Source of the DNA: UBA2377 sp964429385
Lineage (GTDB): Bacteria > Verrucomicrobiota > Verrucomicrobiia > Opitutales > Opitutaceae
DNA length: 39,055 nt
Assembly (NCBI GenBank): GCA_964429385.1
Contig: CAYSBR010000035.1
Coordinates: 1-39,055, forward strand
Reading direction: 5' to 3'
Shown here: piece by piece, positions 1 through 8,891 of the stretch
Layout of the letters: each line of letters opens with the position of its first letter
How positions within the stretch are numbered: the first letter of the stretch is position 1
Made by a program: the position numbers and the translations under genes
Notes under the pieces: model-generated
Told to the model about the DNA's origin: nothing
The model's input: only the letters and a program-made list of their open reading frames with translations
Database searches by the model: none

Positions 1-591
1 CTCAACCAGGGCTTTGAGGAACTCACCAAGAAGTCGCTGCTCGCCCGTTTCATCAAGATCTTCCCCAAGATCCAATCCCTCGTCGCCGCCGATGCCGAGA
101 GCCGGGAGGAACAACTCCTCGTCTCCCACGCCTCCTATGAGCGCAAGCGCGAGGAATACGAAACCATCGTCTCCAAGAAGATCCCCGAAAACTCCCGCGC
201 CATCGCCGCCGCCCGCGAACACGGCGACCTCAAGGAGAATTCCGAATACAAGATGGCCAAGCAGGACCAGCAGGTCCTCATGGCGCAGAAGACCCTCCTC
301 GAAAAGGACCTCGGGCGCGCCCGCGTGACCGACTTCAAGGAAGCCACCACCGATCAGGTGAGCGTCGGCAGCATCGTCGAGGTGAAGAGCCTCGGTTCCA
401 GCCAGATCATCCGCTACACCCTCCTCGGCGCCTGGGATGGGGATCCCGACAAGAACATCCTTTCCTACAAGACGCCCTTCGGCACCGCCCTCCTCGGCAA
501 AAAGGTTGGCGACAACGTCACGGTCAAGGCCGGCGACAACGAGACGGCCTATAGCATCGTCAGCATCGCCCGCTACGTGGACAGCCGCTGA
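1..591 (+). CDS. greA: GreA/GreB-family transcription elongation factor, C-terminal part (5' end outside window)
   Basis: This frame is open from the first base, so the gene starts upstream. The visible 196 residues hold a helical lead-in, a GreA coiled coil with the hallmark AREHGDLKENSEY segment (acidic Asp and Glu at the tip), and the C-terminal FKBP-like domain ending VSIARYVDSR. Gre factors bind in the RNA polymerase secondary channel and stimulate cleavage of backtracked RNA. About 50 residues of unrelated helical sequence precede the coiled coil in the visible part, where a standard GreA of about 158 residues would start almost directly with it. This is probably the long form with an N-terminal extension. 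A strong hairpin terminator follows the stop. The domain call is firm; the full architecture is inferred. Confidence 0.9.
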   Translation, partial: LNQGFEELTKKSLLARFIKIFPKIQSLVAADAESREEQLLVSHASYERKREEYETIVSKKIPENSRAIAAAREHGDLKENSEYKMAKQDQQVLMAQKTLLEKDLGRARVTDFKEATTDQVSVGSIVEVKSLGSSQIIRYTLLGAWDGDPDKNILSYKTPFGTALLGKKVGDNVTVKAGDNETAYSIVSIARYVDSR

Positions 592-615
592 GCGACCCAC
601 CGCTTCATCTGCGCA

Positions 616-655
616 AAACACCCCCGGAAGACCTCCGGGGGTGTTTCGCTTTTCG
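616..655 (+). terminator. Intrinsic terminator after the GreA-like gene
   Basis: A perfect 13-bp stem pairs positions 616-628 (AAACACCCCCGGA) with 634-646 (TCCGGGGGTGTTT) around a five-base loop. A T-rich run follows at 645-653. It begins 25 bases after the GreA stop codon and separates that gene from the ArsR-methyltransferase gene. Confidence 0.85.
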
Positions 656-715
656 AAGCCCGCCCCTCACCTGAGAAATTGCCTTTCAGCCCGGCATCAC
701 CCAGCCTCGCCACAC

Positions 716-1654
716 GTGAACGTTTCCTGGGACAGCCTCAAAATCCTTTCCGATCCCACCCGCCTGCGGGTGCTCGCGCTTCTCCTGCGTGAGGAGCTCT
801 CCGTGGCCGAGCTGCAGGAAATCCTCGGCATGGGCCAATCGCGCGTCTCGTCGCAGCTCGCCCAACTCCGCCAGTCCGGCCTCGTGACCGACCGCCGCGA
901 AGGGAAAAACGCCTTCTACTCCCTTCGCGCCGGACTGCCCGCCCGGGTTCTCGTCCTCCTCCGCGCCGCGCTCGACGCCATCGCCGATCTTCCCGCCTTG
1001 GGCGAGGATCGGGACAACCTTGATCGCATCCTGCAAAAGCGCCGCCGCACCCAGGAACAGTATTTCAACCTCATCGCCGGACGCCTCGGCAAACACTACT
1101 GCCCGGGCCGCTCGTGGGAAGCCATCGGGCACCTCGCCCTCCGCCTCACCCCCGCGATCACCATCGCCGACCTCGGCGCGGGCGAAGGCCTCGTCTCCCA
1201 GCTGCTCGCCCGCCGCGCCAAGCAGGTGTGGTGCATTGATAACTCCCCCCGCATGGTCGAAGTCGGCACCGCCCTCGCCAAGAAGAACGACCTCGCCAAC
1301 CTCACCTACAAACTCGGCGACATCGAGGAAGTCCCTCTGCCCGAAAAATCCGTGGACCTCGCCATCCTCAGCCAGGCGCTCCACCACGCCCAGCACCCGC
1401 AGGTCGCCGTCAACGAAGCCTTCCGCATCCTCAAGCCCGGCGGCCAGCTCCTCATTCTCGACCTCAACGAACACACCTTCGAAAAAGCCCGCGAGCTCTA
1501 CGCCGATGTGTGGCTCGGCTTCAAGGAAAGCGCCCTGCACCAGTTCCTGAAGAAGGCCGGCTTCACCAAGGTCGAGGTCAACACCGTCGCCCGCGAGGAA
1601 CAGGAGCCTCACTTCGAAACACTCCTGGCCAGCGGCGTGAAATCCGGTCGCTGA
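716..1654 (+). CDS. ArsR-type winged-helix regulator fused to a class I SAM-dependent methyltransferase
   Basis: The protein has 312 residues. The open frame extends further upstream, but homology-like sequence begins at the GTG at 716 (NVSWDSLKILSDPTRLRVL), so I chose that start. Residues 5-75 form an ArsR winged helix with the DPTRLRVL helix and the recognition helix QSRVSSQLAQLR. The ArsR metal-binding Cys pair is absent (ELSVAEL instead of ELCVC), so metal sensing is unlikely. From about residue 148 there is a Rossmann methyltransferase with motif I ITIADLGAGEG, an acidic end of strand 2 (CIDNS) and a post-motif LKPGGQLLILDL. Such fusions are widespread; in other bacteria they often lie near methionine or SAM-cycle genes, which are not seen here. 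A regulator responding to SAM or SAH is plausible but unproven. It converges on the next gene with a 9-bp gap. Confidence 0.9.
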   Translation: MNVSWDSLKILSDPTRLRVLALLLREELSVAELQEILGMGQSRVSSQLAQLRQSGLVTDRREGKNAFYSLRAGLPARVLVLLRAALDAIADLPALGEDRDNLDRILQKRRRTQEQYFNLIAGRLGKHYCPGRSWEAIGHLALRLTPAITIADLGAGEGLVSQLLARRAKQVWCIDNSPRMVEVGTALAKKNDLANLTYKLGDIEEVPLPEKSVDLAILSQALHHAQHPQVAVNEAFRILKPGGQLLILDLNEHTFEKARELYADVWLGFKESALHQFLKKAGFTKVEVNTVAREEQEPHFETLLASGVKSGR

Positions 1655-1663
1655 GCCTCCGCC

Positions 1664-2455
1664 TCAACGGGCGAAGATCTCTGCGAAAAACTGCCGCAGG
1701 TGTCCCCAGGCGCGGGCCGCCGCCACCGGGTGGTAGGCGATGTTCAGCCCGTGCCGCTCCCTCACGGCATCCGCTCCGGGATTCATGAAGGCATGCAGCG
1801 CCCCGGCGTAGCTGATGAACTGGTAGTCGAGCGCCCCGGCATCAAGCGAGCGGATGAAGGCATCGAGATTATCCTTCGGGATGAAATTGTCGGCCGCTCC
1901 GTGGCAGATGAGCAACCGCGCGCGGTTGCGCTGCGCCGCCTCCGCGGAAGCCGGCAGCAGGCTGCCGTGAAAACTCACGATCCCCGCCAGCGGCGCGCCA
2001 CTGTAGGCCAGCGCTTGCGACACCGCGCCACCAAAACAGAAGCCGATGCTGGCCACCCGCGTCTCATCCACGAGACCGGTCGCCAGCAACGCATCGAGCC
2101 CCGCCCGCGCGCGCTCCGCCATCAGCGGCTTGCCATAAAACTGCCCGGCCAGCTCGCCCGCCCGTTTGGGCTCGTCGGTCACTACCCCGGCGCCATACAT
2201 GTCGAGTGCGAAGGCCACGTAACCAAGAGCGGCAATGGCCTCGGCCCGCTCCTTCGCAAAATCATTGAGGCCCCACCACTCATGGACCACCAGCACTCCC
2301 GGCAGCTGGCCCGCCGTCGCCGCCTGCTCATCGTAGGCCAGCCAGCCCTCCAGCTTCACCCCATCATGCTCATAGGCCACGGCACGGGTGACGATTGCGG
2401 CCTGCGCCGGCCACGCCAGCGCCACCATGAGAAATAAAAAGGCGGTTCGTTTCAT
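1664..2455 (-). CDS. Exported dienelactone hydrolase-family alpha/beta hydrolase
   Basis: The 263-residue protein begins with a Sec signal peptide (MKRTAFLFLM, cleavage after AQA near residue 19). The rest matches the dienelactone hydrolase family. A VVHEWWGLN segment lies near residues 57-64, the nucleophile is Cys140 in GFCFGG, the acid is Asp189 in HGAADNFIP, and the base is His221 in GALHAF. The Cys-Asp-His triad is therefore intact. Members hydrolyse lactones and related esters, but many paralogues have unknown substrates. No chlorocatechol pathway genes are nearby, so I do not assign that role. Its periplasmic location is inferred from the signal peptide. Confidence 0.9.
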   Translation of the reverse strand: MKRTAFLFLMVALAWPAQAAIVTRAVAYEHDGVKLEGWLAYDEQAATAGQLPGVLVVHEWWGLNDFAKERAEAIAALGYVAFALDMYGAGVVTDEPKRAGELAGQFYGKPLMAERARAGLDALLATGLVDETRVASIGFCFGGAVSQALAYSGAPLAGIVSFHGSLLPASAEAAQRNRARLLICHGAADNFIPKDNLDAFIRSLDAGALDYQFISYAGALHAFMNPGADAVRERHGLNIAYHPVAAARAWGHLRQFFAEIFAR

Positions 2456-2511
2456 GACTTCCTGATGACTTTCTTCTCCGAAAGCGTCAAATCCGTCGCC
2501 GCACCCGGCGG

Positions 2512-2949
2512 TCAGAAACCTCCGTTGATATATTTTTTCAACTGCTCGGCCTCCGCCCGATGCGCCTCTGAAATCCAGCGCGAGATATCACCGACCGAAA
2601 TGAGTCCGGCGATCCGGTCGCCATCCAGCACCGGCAGGTGGCGGCAGCCGCGCTGGCTGAAAAGCCGCAGCGATTCCTCCACACTCGTGGACGGGGCAAT
2701 CGTCGCAACACTGGCCGACATAACCAGGCTCACCGGCGTGGTCTTCGGGTCGAGATTGTCCCCCACCACGCGCCGCAGCACATCGCGCTCAGTGAAAATA
2801 CCGGCGATCCGCTCCTGATCCGTGATGATCACGGAGCTGATTTTCGCCTTGTTCATGAGCTGGACCGCCTCGGCGACGGAAGCAGAGGGAGCGAGGGTAT
2901 GGACGGCGGAACCTTTGCGTTCCAACAACAGGGAGACGGATGCATTCAT
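2512..2949 (-). CDS. CBS-domain pair protein
   Basis: This 145-residue cytoplasmic protein consists almost entirely of two CBS motifs, at about residues 12-65 and 78-132. Typical features are KISSVIITDQERIAGIFTERDVLRRV in the first half and RHLPVLDGDRIAGLISVGDIS in the second. Stand-alone CBS pairs bind adenosine nucleotides (AMP, ATP or SAM) and regulate partner proteins. No fused effector domain is present and the partner cannot be told from context. It lies 78 bp downstream of the helicase gene on the same strand, and 56 bp separate it from the hydrolase gene downstream, so it may belong to one transcription unit with either. Confidence 0.92.
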   Translation of the reverse strand: MNASVSLLLERKGSAVHTLAPSASVAEAVQLMNKAKISSVIITDQERIAGIFTERDVLRRVVGDNLDPKTTPVSLVMSASVATIAPSTSVEESLRLFSQRGCRHLPVLDGDRIAGLISVGDISRWISEAHRAEAEQLKKYINGGF

Positions 2950-3027
2950 AGGGTAACGGGGTTGCCCTTGAAGCTAGGCCGAATCCTTCGCGCCGACAAC
3001 CGCAAAAGCCGGTTCAGGACGAAATCA

Positions 3028-6000
3028 TCACGGTCGTTTGAAGAGCCGGTCGAGCGCGCCCAGGCTCTTGAGCGGCGCGCCTTTGTTGACCGCGGTCGTC
3101 ACCGGTCGCACTGGCGCCGCTTCTACCGCCGGCGCCGATGAAATCATCCCGCCAGCCTCCGCAAAAAGCCGGTCGAGCTTCACCACCGAAACCGGCTCGG
3201 CCGTGCCCAGCTCCTGCGCGAAAAGACTCACGCGAAACTCCTCCACCAGCCAGCGCAGCCCGGCCGCCTCGGGGCGGGCCAGCGCCTTCGTATAGCGGCC
3301 CATCTGCCGCGCCCGCTCGGCGTCCTTGGCCGGATTCTGCCGCCAGCGATCGGCGCGGAGTTTCATCGCTCTCAGATAACGGGGAAAATGCGCGAGCTGG
3401 GCATAGGGAGTGCGGGCCAAAAAATCCGGCGGCAGCAGCGCAGCCACCTCACGCTCCAATTCCGCGTAAGGTTGCGGATGCACCAGCAATTCCTGCCGCG
3501 CCGCGAGGATCTCGCGCAGGAGATCAATGAATCGCGGCACCAGCCCGCGAAGATCGGCCTGCACACTTGCCACGGCGCTGGCGAACGCCGCCGCTTTCCC
3601 GCCCGGAGCGACGCGTCGCGAATCGCAGGCCCAGCGCCGGATAGATTGCAGCGCCTGAGCCTGCAGCTCCGCCATCGGGACCAGCGTGGCGGCCAGCGGC
3701 CCGAGGTCCCGCAGGGATTTGAGGTCCCTCTCCAGCCAGCCGAGATCATAACGCAACTTCAGCTCCAGCAATGCGGACAGGCCGCCGCGCGTCGCCGCCT
3801 GGGCCTCTTCCGCCGTCTTGAACAAACGCACGCCCACGCCCTGCTTGCCCGGCACCAGGCCGGGAAAGGCGTGCACCGGCACACCCGCCTGCTCGGCAAC
3901 CAGCACCCGCGCCGGCAGGTCGCCAAAAGTCCACTCCGCCTGTTCCGGCTTTTCCCACTGCGCGCGCGCGCGCCGCCAGGCCGCCGGCTCCTCTTTCGCC
4001 ACCGCGGCGCTGGCCGTGCGCCGGTGCCGGTCGAGCGCCGCCCGGATCTCCGCCAGTTCCCGGCTCGCACCCAGCTCACGCCCGTCATCATCCCGCACGC
4101 GCACCCGCACCCGCAAATGATCCGGCCACGGCTTGTCCGTCCAGAACCCGGCATCCACCGCCAGCCGGAAGCGCTCACGCAGCTGCGCGGCCAGGGCTTC
4201 GTGCAAGGTTTCCCGCCGGCCGGTCAGCCGGTCCCGCTCCGCCAGCTGTCGTGCCATGCTTTTTGCTGTTTCCGCCAGCGGCACAAAGGCCCGCCGCAGC
4301 TCTTTCGGCAGCGCCCGCAGACACTGCTCCACCTTGGCTTCGAGGTGTCCCGGCACCGCCCAGTCGAGCGCCGCCTGGCTGAGCGCCTCCGCCTCACGCA
4401 CGTTGACCTCCAGCGTCACTCCATCCTCCGCCTGCCCCGGACGATAAGTGTAGTTGAGCGGCATCGCCCGGTTCTCCAACGGCAGTGACTCGGGAAACGC
4501 TTCGCTGTCCGCCTCCAGCGTCTCGGGATCACGGAGATCCGCGGGCTCCAACTCAAGGAAACGCGGCTCGGCCATCTTGCGCTCACGGACCAGATCCACC
4601 AACTCGGCAACCGAGCTGACCGGGTGGACGGACAGATCACCCGCCCCACCTGAATCCCCAGCGCTCTCCGCCGATCCGCCTTCGCCCAGCAGACGGGCGG
4701 CGTAAAAACGATAAAGCGCCTCATCAAGATTGTGGTAGCCGCGATCACGGGTGCGGGTGAGTGCGCTTTCGATTTTTCCCCGCACCACCCGGTTGTGGGC
4801 CAGAAAATCAAACGGCCACGTGATCGTGTCGTTCACCAATCCTTCGCGGATAAAAATCTCCGTCGCATGCACGGGATCAATCCGTCCATAGCCCACGGCC
4901 CGCGTTTCCAGCTCCAGGCCGTAGAGCCGGGTGCGCTGCTTCACCATCACCCGCCCCTTCCCTTCATCCCAGAACGGCTCGCTGTGCGCCACGCGCACGA
5001 GGTGCCGGCCGAGATCCAGCGTCCACTGCGGATCCAGCCGCGCGCAGGTTCGGGCGTAAAGCCGGGTCGTCTCCATGATCTCCGCCGCCATGATCCACTT
5101 CGCCGGGCGTTTGCCACCCGCCGCCGCGCCTTCCTTGGGCTTGATTGCTGGAGGCCGCCGCCCGGCGTCCCGCTTCTCAAACAACACCGATCCCGGAAAC
5201 AAGGCCACCCGCCGGTCATGCGTGGCCTTGTAGCCGCCATTCTGCTCATCGAAATGCGCGATATTGCCGAGCAACCCGGCGAGGATCGCCCGGTGGATGG
5301 CGCGGTAGGCCGGCGTGCCAAACGCCGTGGCTTTCGCGTCCACCTCCGTCAGGCTGCTGAACGCGGAATTCATCTTCTTTTCCCCGCGCTCCGCCACCAC
5401 CTCCGCCAGCTGCACATGAATATCGCGCCATTCCCGCATCCGCGTGTAACTGAGAAAATGCTCCCGGCAGAAACGCCGCAACCGGTTCTGCGTCATCGTC
5501 TCGAATTCGCCCTGCCAGGCATCCCAGATGTTGAGCAAGGTGAGAAAATCCGAGTCCGGATGCACAAAGCGACGGTGCGCCGCATCGGCCGCCGCCTGCT
5601 TGTCCATCGGTCGCTCCCGCGGATCCTGGATGCTCAACCCCGCCGCGATCACCAGAACCTCGCGCAACGCCTTCTCTGTGCGCGCCTGCAGGATCATCCG
5701 CCCCACGGTCGGGTCCACCGGCAGCCGGGCCAATTCACGCCCGATGGCCGTGAGCTTCCGGGCATGCTCGGGCACGGGCGCGTCTTCATTTTCCAGCGCC
5801 CCCAGCTCCTCCAGCAATGCATAGCCCGCGCGAATGGCCTTCGTCGCCGGCATGTTGATGAAGGGGAAGCGCTCGATATCACCGAGGCCGAAAGCCTTCA
5901 ACCGCAGAATGACATCAGCCAGGTTCGCCCGCTGGATCTCCGGCTGCGTGAAGCGCGGGCGCTCCAGAAAATCCTTTTCGGAATAAAGTCGGATGCACAC

Positions 6001-7077
6001 ACCGTCGGCCACGCGCCCGCTGCGCCCCTTGCGCTGATCGGCCCCCGACTGCGAAACCGGCTCGATCGGCAGCCGCCGCGTGCGGGCCTGCGCCGCGTAG
6101 CGACTGACACGCGCCAATCCCGTATCCACCACAAAACGGATGCCGGGCAGGGTGATCGACGTTTCCGCGATGTTCGTCGCGACGATGATTTTTCGGCCGG
6201 GCGATTGGGCGAACACCCGCTGCTGTTCGGCATTGGTGAGCCGGCCGAAAAGCGGCACAAACTCGCACCCGGGCAGGCGGCGGCCGGAGAGCAGGTCAAT
6301 GGTCTCGCGGATGTCGCGCTCGCTCGGCATGAAGACCAGCACATCACCGCTCCCGCTTTCCCGCACGACGCGCTCCACCGCCTCGACCGCGCCGTCAATG
6401 TAGTGCAGCGATTCGGCGCGCGATTCGCGCTCGTCACCCTCGGCGGCATCGCTGCCCAGTTCATCGAGCGGCGCATAGATGACCTCCACCGGATACGTCC
6501 GGCCCGACACCTCGATCACCGGGGCGCCATCAAAGGCCGCGCTGAACATCTGCGTGTCGATCGTCGCCGAGGTGATGACTATCTTGAGCTCCGGCCGCTT
6601 GTAGCGCAGCGTCCGCAGGTGCCCGAGCAGGAAGTCGATGTTGAGCGAGCGTTCGTGCGCCTCATCAATGATGATCGTGTCGTATTCCCGCAGCAGCGGG
6701 TCGCCCTGCACCTCGGCCAGCAGCATGCCATCGGTCAGAAATTTGATCACCGTCTCCGGCGTGGTGCGGTCGTTGAAACGGATTTTGCAGCCCACCTCCC
6801 GGCCCCACGGGACATTGAGTTCCTCCGCCACCCGCCGCGAGACCGAGAGCGCCGCCACCCGCCGCGGTTGCGTGCAGGCGATCCGCCCCGTCACGCCGCG
6901 CCCGGCGGCGAGGCAGAACTTGGGAATCTGCGTCGTTTTGCCCGAGCCCGTTTCCCCCGCCAGAATCAGCACCGGGTGCTCCGTCAGGGCCGTGACAATC
7001 TCCTCCGCCCGCGCACTGACGGGCAGTTCGGGCGGAAACTCGATACGGAGAGACTGGCGTTTGGCGGGTGCGGACAC
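3028..7077 (-). CDS. hrpA: ATP-dependent RNA helicase, HrpA type (DEAH box)
   Basis: The 1349-residue length is typical of HrpA. Motif I (GETGSGKT) is at residues 41-48, the DEAH box at 138-141 (IIIDEAHER) and the SAT motif at 170-172. Later helicase motifs include VATNIAETSITLPG and QRKGRSGR. The helicase-associated and OB-fold regions follow, and the last 600 or so residues match the DUF3418 tail characteristic of HrpA. DEAH helicases of this class act on structured RNA; in Escherichia coli HrpA resolves stalled or collided ribosomes. The gene is transcribed divergently from the small membrane protein gene at 7125. Very long open frames on the opposite strand are antisense shadows of this GC-rich gene. 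Confidence 0.95.
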   Translation of the reverse strand: MSAPAKRQSLRIEFPPELPVSARAEEIVTALTEHPVLILAGETGSGKTTQIPKFCLAAGRGVTGRIACTQPRRVAALSVSRRVAEELNVPWGREVGCKIRFNDRTTPETVIKFLTDGMLLAEVQGDPLLREYDTIIIDEAHERSLNIDFLLGHLRTLRYKRPELKIVITSATIDTQMFSAAFDGAPVIEVSGRTYPVEVIYAPLDELGSDAAEGDERESRAESLHYIDGAVEAVERVVRESGSGDVLVFMPSERDIRETIDLLSGRRLPGCEFVPLFGRLTNAEQQRVFAQSPGRKIIVATNIAETSITLPGIRFVVDTGLARVSRYAAQARTRRLPIEPVSQSGADQRKGRSGRVADGVCIRLYSEKDFLERPRFTQPEIQRANLADVILRLKAFGLGDIERFPFINMPATKAIRAGYALLEELGALENEDAPVPEHARKLTAIGRELARLPVDPTVGRMILQARTEKALREVLVIAAGLSIQDPRERPMDKQAAADAAHRRFVHPDSDFLTLLNIWDAWQGEFETMTQNRLRRFCREHFLSYTRMREWRDIHVQLAEVVAERGEKKMNSAFSSLTEVDAKATAFGTPAYRAIHRAILAGLLGNIAHFDEQNGGYKATHDRRVALFPGSVLFEKRDAGRRPPAIKPKEGAAAGGKRPAKWIMAAEIMETTRLYARTCARLDPQWTLDLGRHLVRVAHSEPFWDEGKGRVMVKQRTRLYGLELETRAVGYGRIDPVHATEIFIREGLVNDTITWPFDFLAHNRVVRGKIESALTRTRDRGYHNLDEALYRFYAARLLGEGGSAESAGDSGGAGDLSVHPVSSVAELVDLVRERKMAEPRFLELEPADLRDPETLEADSEAFPESLPLENRAMPLNYTYRPGQAEDGVTLEVNVREAEALSQAALDWAVPGHLEAKVEQCLRALPKELRRAFVPLAETAKSMARQLAERDRLTGRRETLHEALAAQLRERFRLAVDAGFWTDKPWPDHLRVRVRVRDDDGRELGASRELAEIRAALDRHRRTASAAVAKEEPAAWRRARAQWEKPEQAEWTFGDLPARVLVAEQAGVPVHAFPGLVPGKQGVGVRLFKTAEEAQAATRGGLSALLELKLRYDLGWLERDLKSLRDLGPLAATLVPMAELQAQALQSIRRWACDSRRVAPGGKAAAFASAVASVQADLRGLVPRFIDLLREILAARQELLVHPQPYAELEREVAALLPPDFLARTPYAQLAHFPRYLRAMKLRADRWRQNPAKDAERARQMGRYTKALARPEAAGLRWLVEEFRVSLFAQELGTAEPVSVVKLDRLFAEAGGMISSAPAVEAAPVRPVTTAVNKGAPLKSLGALDRLFKRP

Positions 7078-7124
7078 GAAAGAGGCTTGAGATTCCCGCT
7101 CTCCAGCCGAATGACAACTCTCCG

Positions 7125-7640
7125 ATGCAACCGCCTGTTTTGCCCGGCACCGTCCTCGAACGCGTCCTTCGCGTGGCGAAGCTCGACGGCACCAGCGTGC
7201 TCGCCATCGCCGGGGCGTTTGCGGTGGGCCATGCGTTCATCGGCGACCGCAGCGGCGCTTTGATCGGGCTCGCCGTGGCCGGCGCCGGAGCGATCGAGCT
7301 GCATGGGGCCGGCCGGCTGCGCCAGGGCGATGCGCGCGGCCTGCGGTGGCTCGCGCTCAGCCAGGTTTATCTGCTCGCCGCCATCCTCGGTTATGTCGCT
7401 CTGCGGCTGGTCAGCTATGACCCTGCGATCATCAACCTCGTGATGACCGACAGCCTGCGGCAGCGCTACCTCGACGCCGGACTCCACCCAGGGGAGATCG
7501 ACCGCATCGTGCAATGGAGCTACTACCTCACCTACGTCCTGGTGGGATTCCTCACTCTGGTTTATCAGGGGCTCATGCTGCGTTTCTACCTCAGGCGATG
7601 GACCGACGTGCAGGCGGCGCTGGAGAACACGGATTCCTGA
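7125..7640 (+). CDS. Four-helix membrane protein of unknown function
   Basis: The 171-residue protein is counted from ATG 7125 (MQPPVLPG). An in-frame ATG at 7068 would overlap the divergent helicase start, so I prefer the later one. Hydrophobic segments are SVLAIAGAFAVGHAFI, GALIGLAVAGAGAIEL, WLALSQVYLLAAILGYVALRLV and YYLTYVLVGFLTLVYQGLML. The loop between helices three and four is polar and contains a DRIVQ helix. The C-terminus is charged. I do not recognise the family. It stands between two unrelated genes, with a 73-bp gap before the next gene on the same strand. Confidence 0.75.
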   Translation: MQPPVLPGTVLERVLRVAKLDGTSVLAIAGAFAVGHAFIGDRSGALIGLAVAGAGAIELHGAGRLRQGDARGLRWLALSQVYLLAAILGYVALRLVSYDPAIINLVMTDSLRQRYLDAGLHPGEIDRIVQWSYYLTYVLVGFLTLVYQGLMLRFYLRRWTDVQAALENTDS

Positions 7641-7713
7641 AGAGAAATCAGCCGCCACCCGGAAGATCCTCGCGATCCTTGCACCCGGCCCGCTCCCGCG
7701 TAGCATCGGTTGC

Positions 7714-8355
7714 ATGTCCAAGGCGCGCTACATCGAAGCCAAGCAAAAATGGGCTGAAAAGCAAAAGGCTCGCGGCATCACCGCCCGGGCCACCGCTTCC
7801 ACCGACCGGCTGCCGCCCGGCCAAAAACTCACCACCGGCTTCCCTGTGCTCGATCTCGGCGTGCAGCCGGAAATCCCCCTCGCGCAATGGACGCTGACCC
7901 TCGACGGCGAGGTGGAGAATCCGACCGTGCTTTCGTGGACCCAGCTCAATGCCCTGCCCCAGGTGGAGGATGTCAGCGACTTCCACTGCGTGACGACGTG
8001 GAGCAAGTTTGACTGTCACTGGGGCGGCGTCGCCTTCACCACCCTTTACGAGCTCGCCCGACCACGTCCGGAGGCGCAATTCGTGTATTTCACCAGCTAT
8101 GACGGCTACTCGACCAACGTCCCGCTGGAAAAGTGCCTCGACGATGACGTGCTCCTCGCCACCGCCTTCGACCACGCTCCCGTCACCCGTGAGCACGGCG
8201 GCCCCGCCCGCGTCATCATCCCCAAACTCTACGCCTGGAAAGGCGCGAAATTCGTAAAAAGCCTCACCTTCCTCCGCGAAGACAAACTCGGCTTCTGGGA
8301 AGTCCGCGGCTACTCCAACGGCGCCGACCCCTGGACCGAGGACCGCTATGCGTGA
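7714..8355 (+). CDS. Cytoplasmic molybdopterin-binding oxidoreductase, sulfite-oxidase fold (YuiH-like)
   Basis: This 213-residue protein has the oxidoreductase molybdopterin-binding fold of the sulfite oxidase family without heme or dimerisation domains. The molybdenum-ligating cysteine is Cys92 in SDFHCVTTWS. Other family segments are WGGVAFTTL, YDGYSTNVPLE, HGGPARVIIPKLYAWKGAKFVK and the C-terminal FWEVRGYSNGADPW. It has no signal peptide or twin-arginine motif, so unlike periplasmic YedY/MsrP it should act in the cytoplasm, as predicted for Bacillus YuiH. Its physiological substrate is unknown. A MobA-like gene lies about 540 bp downstream on the opposite strand, which fits a small molybdenum-enzyme neighbourhood. 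Confidence 0.9.
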   Translation: MSKARYIEAKQKWAEKQKARGITARATASTDRLPPGQKLTTGFPVLDLGVQPEIPLAQWTLTLDGEVENPTVLSWTQLNALPQVEDVSDFHCVTTWSKFDCHWGGVAFTTLYELARPRPEAQFVYFTSYDGYSTNVPLEKCLDDDVLLATAFDHAPVTREHGGPARVIIPKLYAWKGAKFVKSLTFLREDKLGFWEVRGYSNGADPWTEDRYA

Positions 8356-8410
8356 TCACCAAGCCTCCTGTTTATCCAAGTCCTCTCTCCAACCCAAGAA
8401 TCCATCCTCC

Positions 8411-8881
8411 ATGAAACTTCATTCGCCCCGCCTCTTTTTCAGCACGCTGGTCTTGGCCCTACTCTTTAGCTCACCTGCACCCGGAGCGGAATCCGCCCAG
8501 GCTTCGCTGGAGAAAAACAAACTGATCGTGCGCGAGTTTTTTGACCTCGCGTTCAATCAGCACCGACCGGCCGACGCCGTGAAAAAGCACATGGGGCCGC
8601 ACTACATCCAGCACAACCCCTACGCCGGGGATGGCGGGGAAGCCTTCATTCGTTTCTTCGAAGCGTTCTTCAAAAAGAATCCCGACTATCGGATCTCCAT
8701 CAAACGCATGATCGCCGAGGGGGATCTGGTCGTCGTCCACCTGCATGCCCAAAATGGGACCCAGGATCGGGGTCGCGCCGTCGTTGACATCATGCGCCTC
8801 GAAAACGGCAAGATCGTCGAGCATTGGGATGTCGTTCAGCCCGTCCCTGAAACGGCGGCCAATGACAACACCATGTTCTGA
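8411..8881 (+). CDS. Secreted SnoaL-like / NTF2-fold protein
   Basis: The 156-residue protein is counted from ATG 8411; an earlier in-frame ATG at 8348 overlaps the previous gene and adds a non-signal-like leader. The N-terminus is a Sec signal (MKLHSPRLFFSTLVLALLF, cleavage near PGAESA). The mature part resembles SnoaL-like polyketide-cyclase/NTF2 proteins: KLIVREFFDLAFNQHRPADAV, then HYIQHNPYAGDGGEAFIRFF, a central GDLVVVHLHA strand and the end DIMRLENGKIVEHWDVVQPVP. This subgroup is common and mostly uncharacterised; its fold forms a small hydrophobic pocket. No biosynthetic gene cluster is present. Confidence 0.85.
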   Translation: MKLHSPRLFFSTLVLALLFSSPAPGAESAQASLEKNKLIVREFFDLAFNQHRPADAVKKHMGPHYIQHNPYAGDGGEAFIRFFEAFFKKNPDYRISIKRMIAEGDLVVVHLHAQNGTQDRGRAVVDIMRLENGKIVEHWDVVQPVPETAANDNTMF

Positions 8882-8891
8882 TCGCCCAGGC

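Noticed and set aside
686..1612. 308-codon minus-strand frame opposite the ArsR-methyltransferase gene
   Set aside because: The plus-strand protein has clear domains; the antisense translation is Gly/Glu/Val-rich low complexity.
4732..7263. 843-codon open frame on the plus strand across hrpA
   Set aside because: It is antisense to a full-length helicase with all motifs. Its translation is Arg/His/Pro-rich without domains, as expected from the high-GC complementary frame.
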